A DNA stretch of 7,588 nucleotides from an uncultured Collinsella sp. (GTDB taxonomy: Bacteria; Actinomycetota; Coriobacteriia; Coriobacteriales; Coriobacteriaceae). Both the position numbers and the translations under genes were made by a program. The notes beneath the pieces were generated by a model. That model was not told where the DNA came from and ran no database searches. It saw nothing but the letters and a program-made list of their open reading frames with translations. Within the stretch, counting starts at the first letter, position 1. Each line of letters begins with the position of its first letter. Location of the stretch: positions 1-7,588 of the forward strand of contig CAUGVQ010000096.1 in the NCBI GenBank assembly GCA_959602875.1, given 5' to 3'. This document shows positions 5,763 to 7,588 of this stretch, piece by piece.

Positions 5763-5785
5763 GCGCTAAATCGCAACAGGGCCGC
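5747..5785 (-). terminator. Rho-independent terminator of the opp operon
   Basis: On the minus strand GCGGCCCTG (5777-5785) pairs with CAGGGCCGC (5752-5760), and TGCG pairs with CGCA inside after one T-G mismatch or wobble, leaving the loop ATTTAG. GTTTTGCAT follows. It lies about 70 bases beyond the oppF stop. The T-run is short (four), partly made up by the long stem. Confidence 0.75.
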
Positions 5786-5854
5786 ACCTCGAAAGCGAGC
5801 GACGGGCAAGGCATGGCAGGAACTGACTCGCCGCTCGCCGGGAAGGAGGTCTGG
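5786..5854. other. Spacer between oppF and its terminator
   Basis: These 69 bases form the oppF 3' untranslated region. The plus strand carries AAGGAGGT at 5842-5849, but no start codon follows at a usable distance. I see no gene here. Confidence 0.5.
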
Positions 5855-6994
<1,140 letters not shown>

Positions 6995-6995
6995 G

Positions 6996-7588
6996 CTAGC
7001 GCACCTCCCCTTCTGTCTCGGTACGGCGACGCGGACGTGCCGCTGCGGCCGCGCGCTCAATGCGCTCGCGCTCCTGCGCCTCGAGGTCCGCCTTGACCTT
7101 GTGCGCCGCCTCGGTTGCCTCCTGGGCGCGGGTGACCTCATCCGCATCCTCGTAGAGGAAGCAGCGCACACGGCGTGTGGTGCCCGGCACCGTCATGAGC
7201 TCGGGGCGCTCGGTGCGACAGCGGTCAAAGCAGCGCTCGCAGCGGTCTGAGAACGGGCAGCCTGCCGGCATCTCGAGCGGGTTGGGAACCGAGCCAGAAA
7301 TCTGGTACAGGCGCTCGGACTCCTCGTCCTCAAGACGCGGAATCGACTGGAGAAGGCCCAGCGTATAGGGGTGCAGCGGATGCTCGAAAAGCTCGAATTT
7401 CTCGCCCTCCTCCACAAGCTGGCCGCAATACATAACCACCACGCGGTCCGCGACCTCGGAGACGACGCCCAGGTCGTGGGTGATGAGCAGGACGGCCATG
7501 TTGAACTCGCTGCGGAGCTTGTAGATGAGGTCCAGAATCTGCGCCTGGATGGTCACGTCGAGAGCCGTGGTGGGCTCGTCGGCGATGA
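6996..7588 (-). CDS. oppD: Oligopeptide ABC importer ATP-binding protein, OppD/DppD type, C-terminal part
   Basis: The last 196 residues of the partner ATPase are in the window; the N-terminal Walker A, Q-loop and signature lie beyond base 7588. The fragment opens inside Walker B (IADEPTTALD, D-loop included) and continues with the H-loop LLITHDLGVV and DRVVVMYCGQLVEEG. The oligo_HPY domain follows: HPLHPYTLGLLQSIPRL, then PAGCPFSDRCERCFDRC with a cysteine cluster and a further cysteine in RRVRCFLYED. A tail of about 50 strongly charged, probably helical residues (EDADEVTRAQ to the end, with a PRRRTETEGEVR terminus) goes beyond the normal family end. The stop TAG at 6996-6998 is separated from the oppF ATG by one base, which indicates a co-transcribed and probably translationally coupled pair. 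The oppABC genes are expected further right. Confidence 0.95.
   Translation of the reverse strand, partial: IADEPTTALDVTIQAQILDLIYKLRSEFNMAVLLITHDLGVVSEVADRVVVMYCGQLVEEGEKFELFEHPLHPYTLGLLQSIPRLEDEESERLYQISGSVPNPLEMPAGCPFSDRCERCFDRCRTERPELMTVPGTTRRVRCFLYEDADEVTRAQEATEAAHKVKADLEAQERERIERAAAAARPRRRTETEGEVR
7002..7010 (-). promoter_or_regulatory. Ribosome binding site deciding the oppF start
   Basis: GGGGAGGTG on the minus strand, inside the last oppD codons, is 7 bases from ATG 6994. It supports that ATG over the 59-codon longer open frame. Confidence 0.8.

Noticed and set aside
5700..5765. Start of a CRISPR array
   Set aside because: The two 30-bp units are directly adjacent with no spacer, there are only two, and no cas genes are present.
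5842..5849. AAGGAGGT on the plus strand as a ribosome site
   Set aside because: No start codon follows within a usable distance, and TAG appears shortly after. It is a chance match in the oppF 3' region.
6995..7171. N-terminal extension of OppF by 59 residues
   Set aside because: It overlaps the oppD coding sequence in another frame, is Arg/Ser-rich low complexity, and a strong ribosome site points to ATG 6994.

Overview
The window is about 60% G+C or higher and looks like a chromosomal stretch of a Gram-positive actinobacterium. My best guess is class Coriobacteriia (the Collinsella / Olsenella group). The guess rests on base composition, a GTG-started rplM, a GTCCCC-rich intergenic repeat, and a tmRNA tag (about DKNSSYEPQLALAA) unlike the usual Streptomyces or Mycobacterium tags. 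No tool confirmed the taxon. All protein genes lie on the minus strand; the tmRNA gene is the only plus-strand gene.

Left part (1-1550, read right to left): a strong sigma70-type promoter drives rplM-rpsI (ribosomal proteins uL13 and uS9), which ends in a clean intrinsic terminator. Beyond it is the 5' part of a stand-alone glucose-family PTS EIIA protein that runs off the window.

Middle (1590-3193): a YjjU-like patatin phospholipase with a Ser/Asp dyad is divergent from ssrA. The complete tmRNA gene is visible: tRNA-like ends with encoded CCA, a tag frame ending in ALAA, at least one H-type pseudoknot, and an intrinsic terminator. The 309-base divergent region holds a candidate extended -10 promoter and several hairpins.

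Right part (3247-7588): a LysO (DUF340/YbjE) amino-acid exporter lies just downstream of a protein with an N-terminal Schlafen/AlbA_2 domain and an unrecognised C-terminal half. Next is an intergenic stretch with a GTCCCC inverted repeat and a perfect 30-bp tandem duplication that copies one arm and the T-tract of a terminator. Upstream of that terminator is the end of an oligopeptide ABC importer operon: the C-terminal half of OppD and a complete OppF, one base apart.

The window mostly contains housekeeping and nutrient-transport genes (translation, ribosome rescue, sugar signalling, peptide import, lysine export). I found no defence island, prophage, insertion sequence or CRISPR array. The least ordinary items are the AlbA_2 protein with its unassigned C-terminus, the duplicated terminator arm, and the substituted oxyanion motif of the patatin protein.
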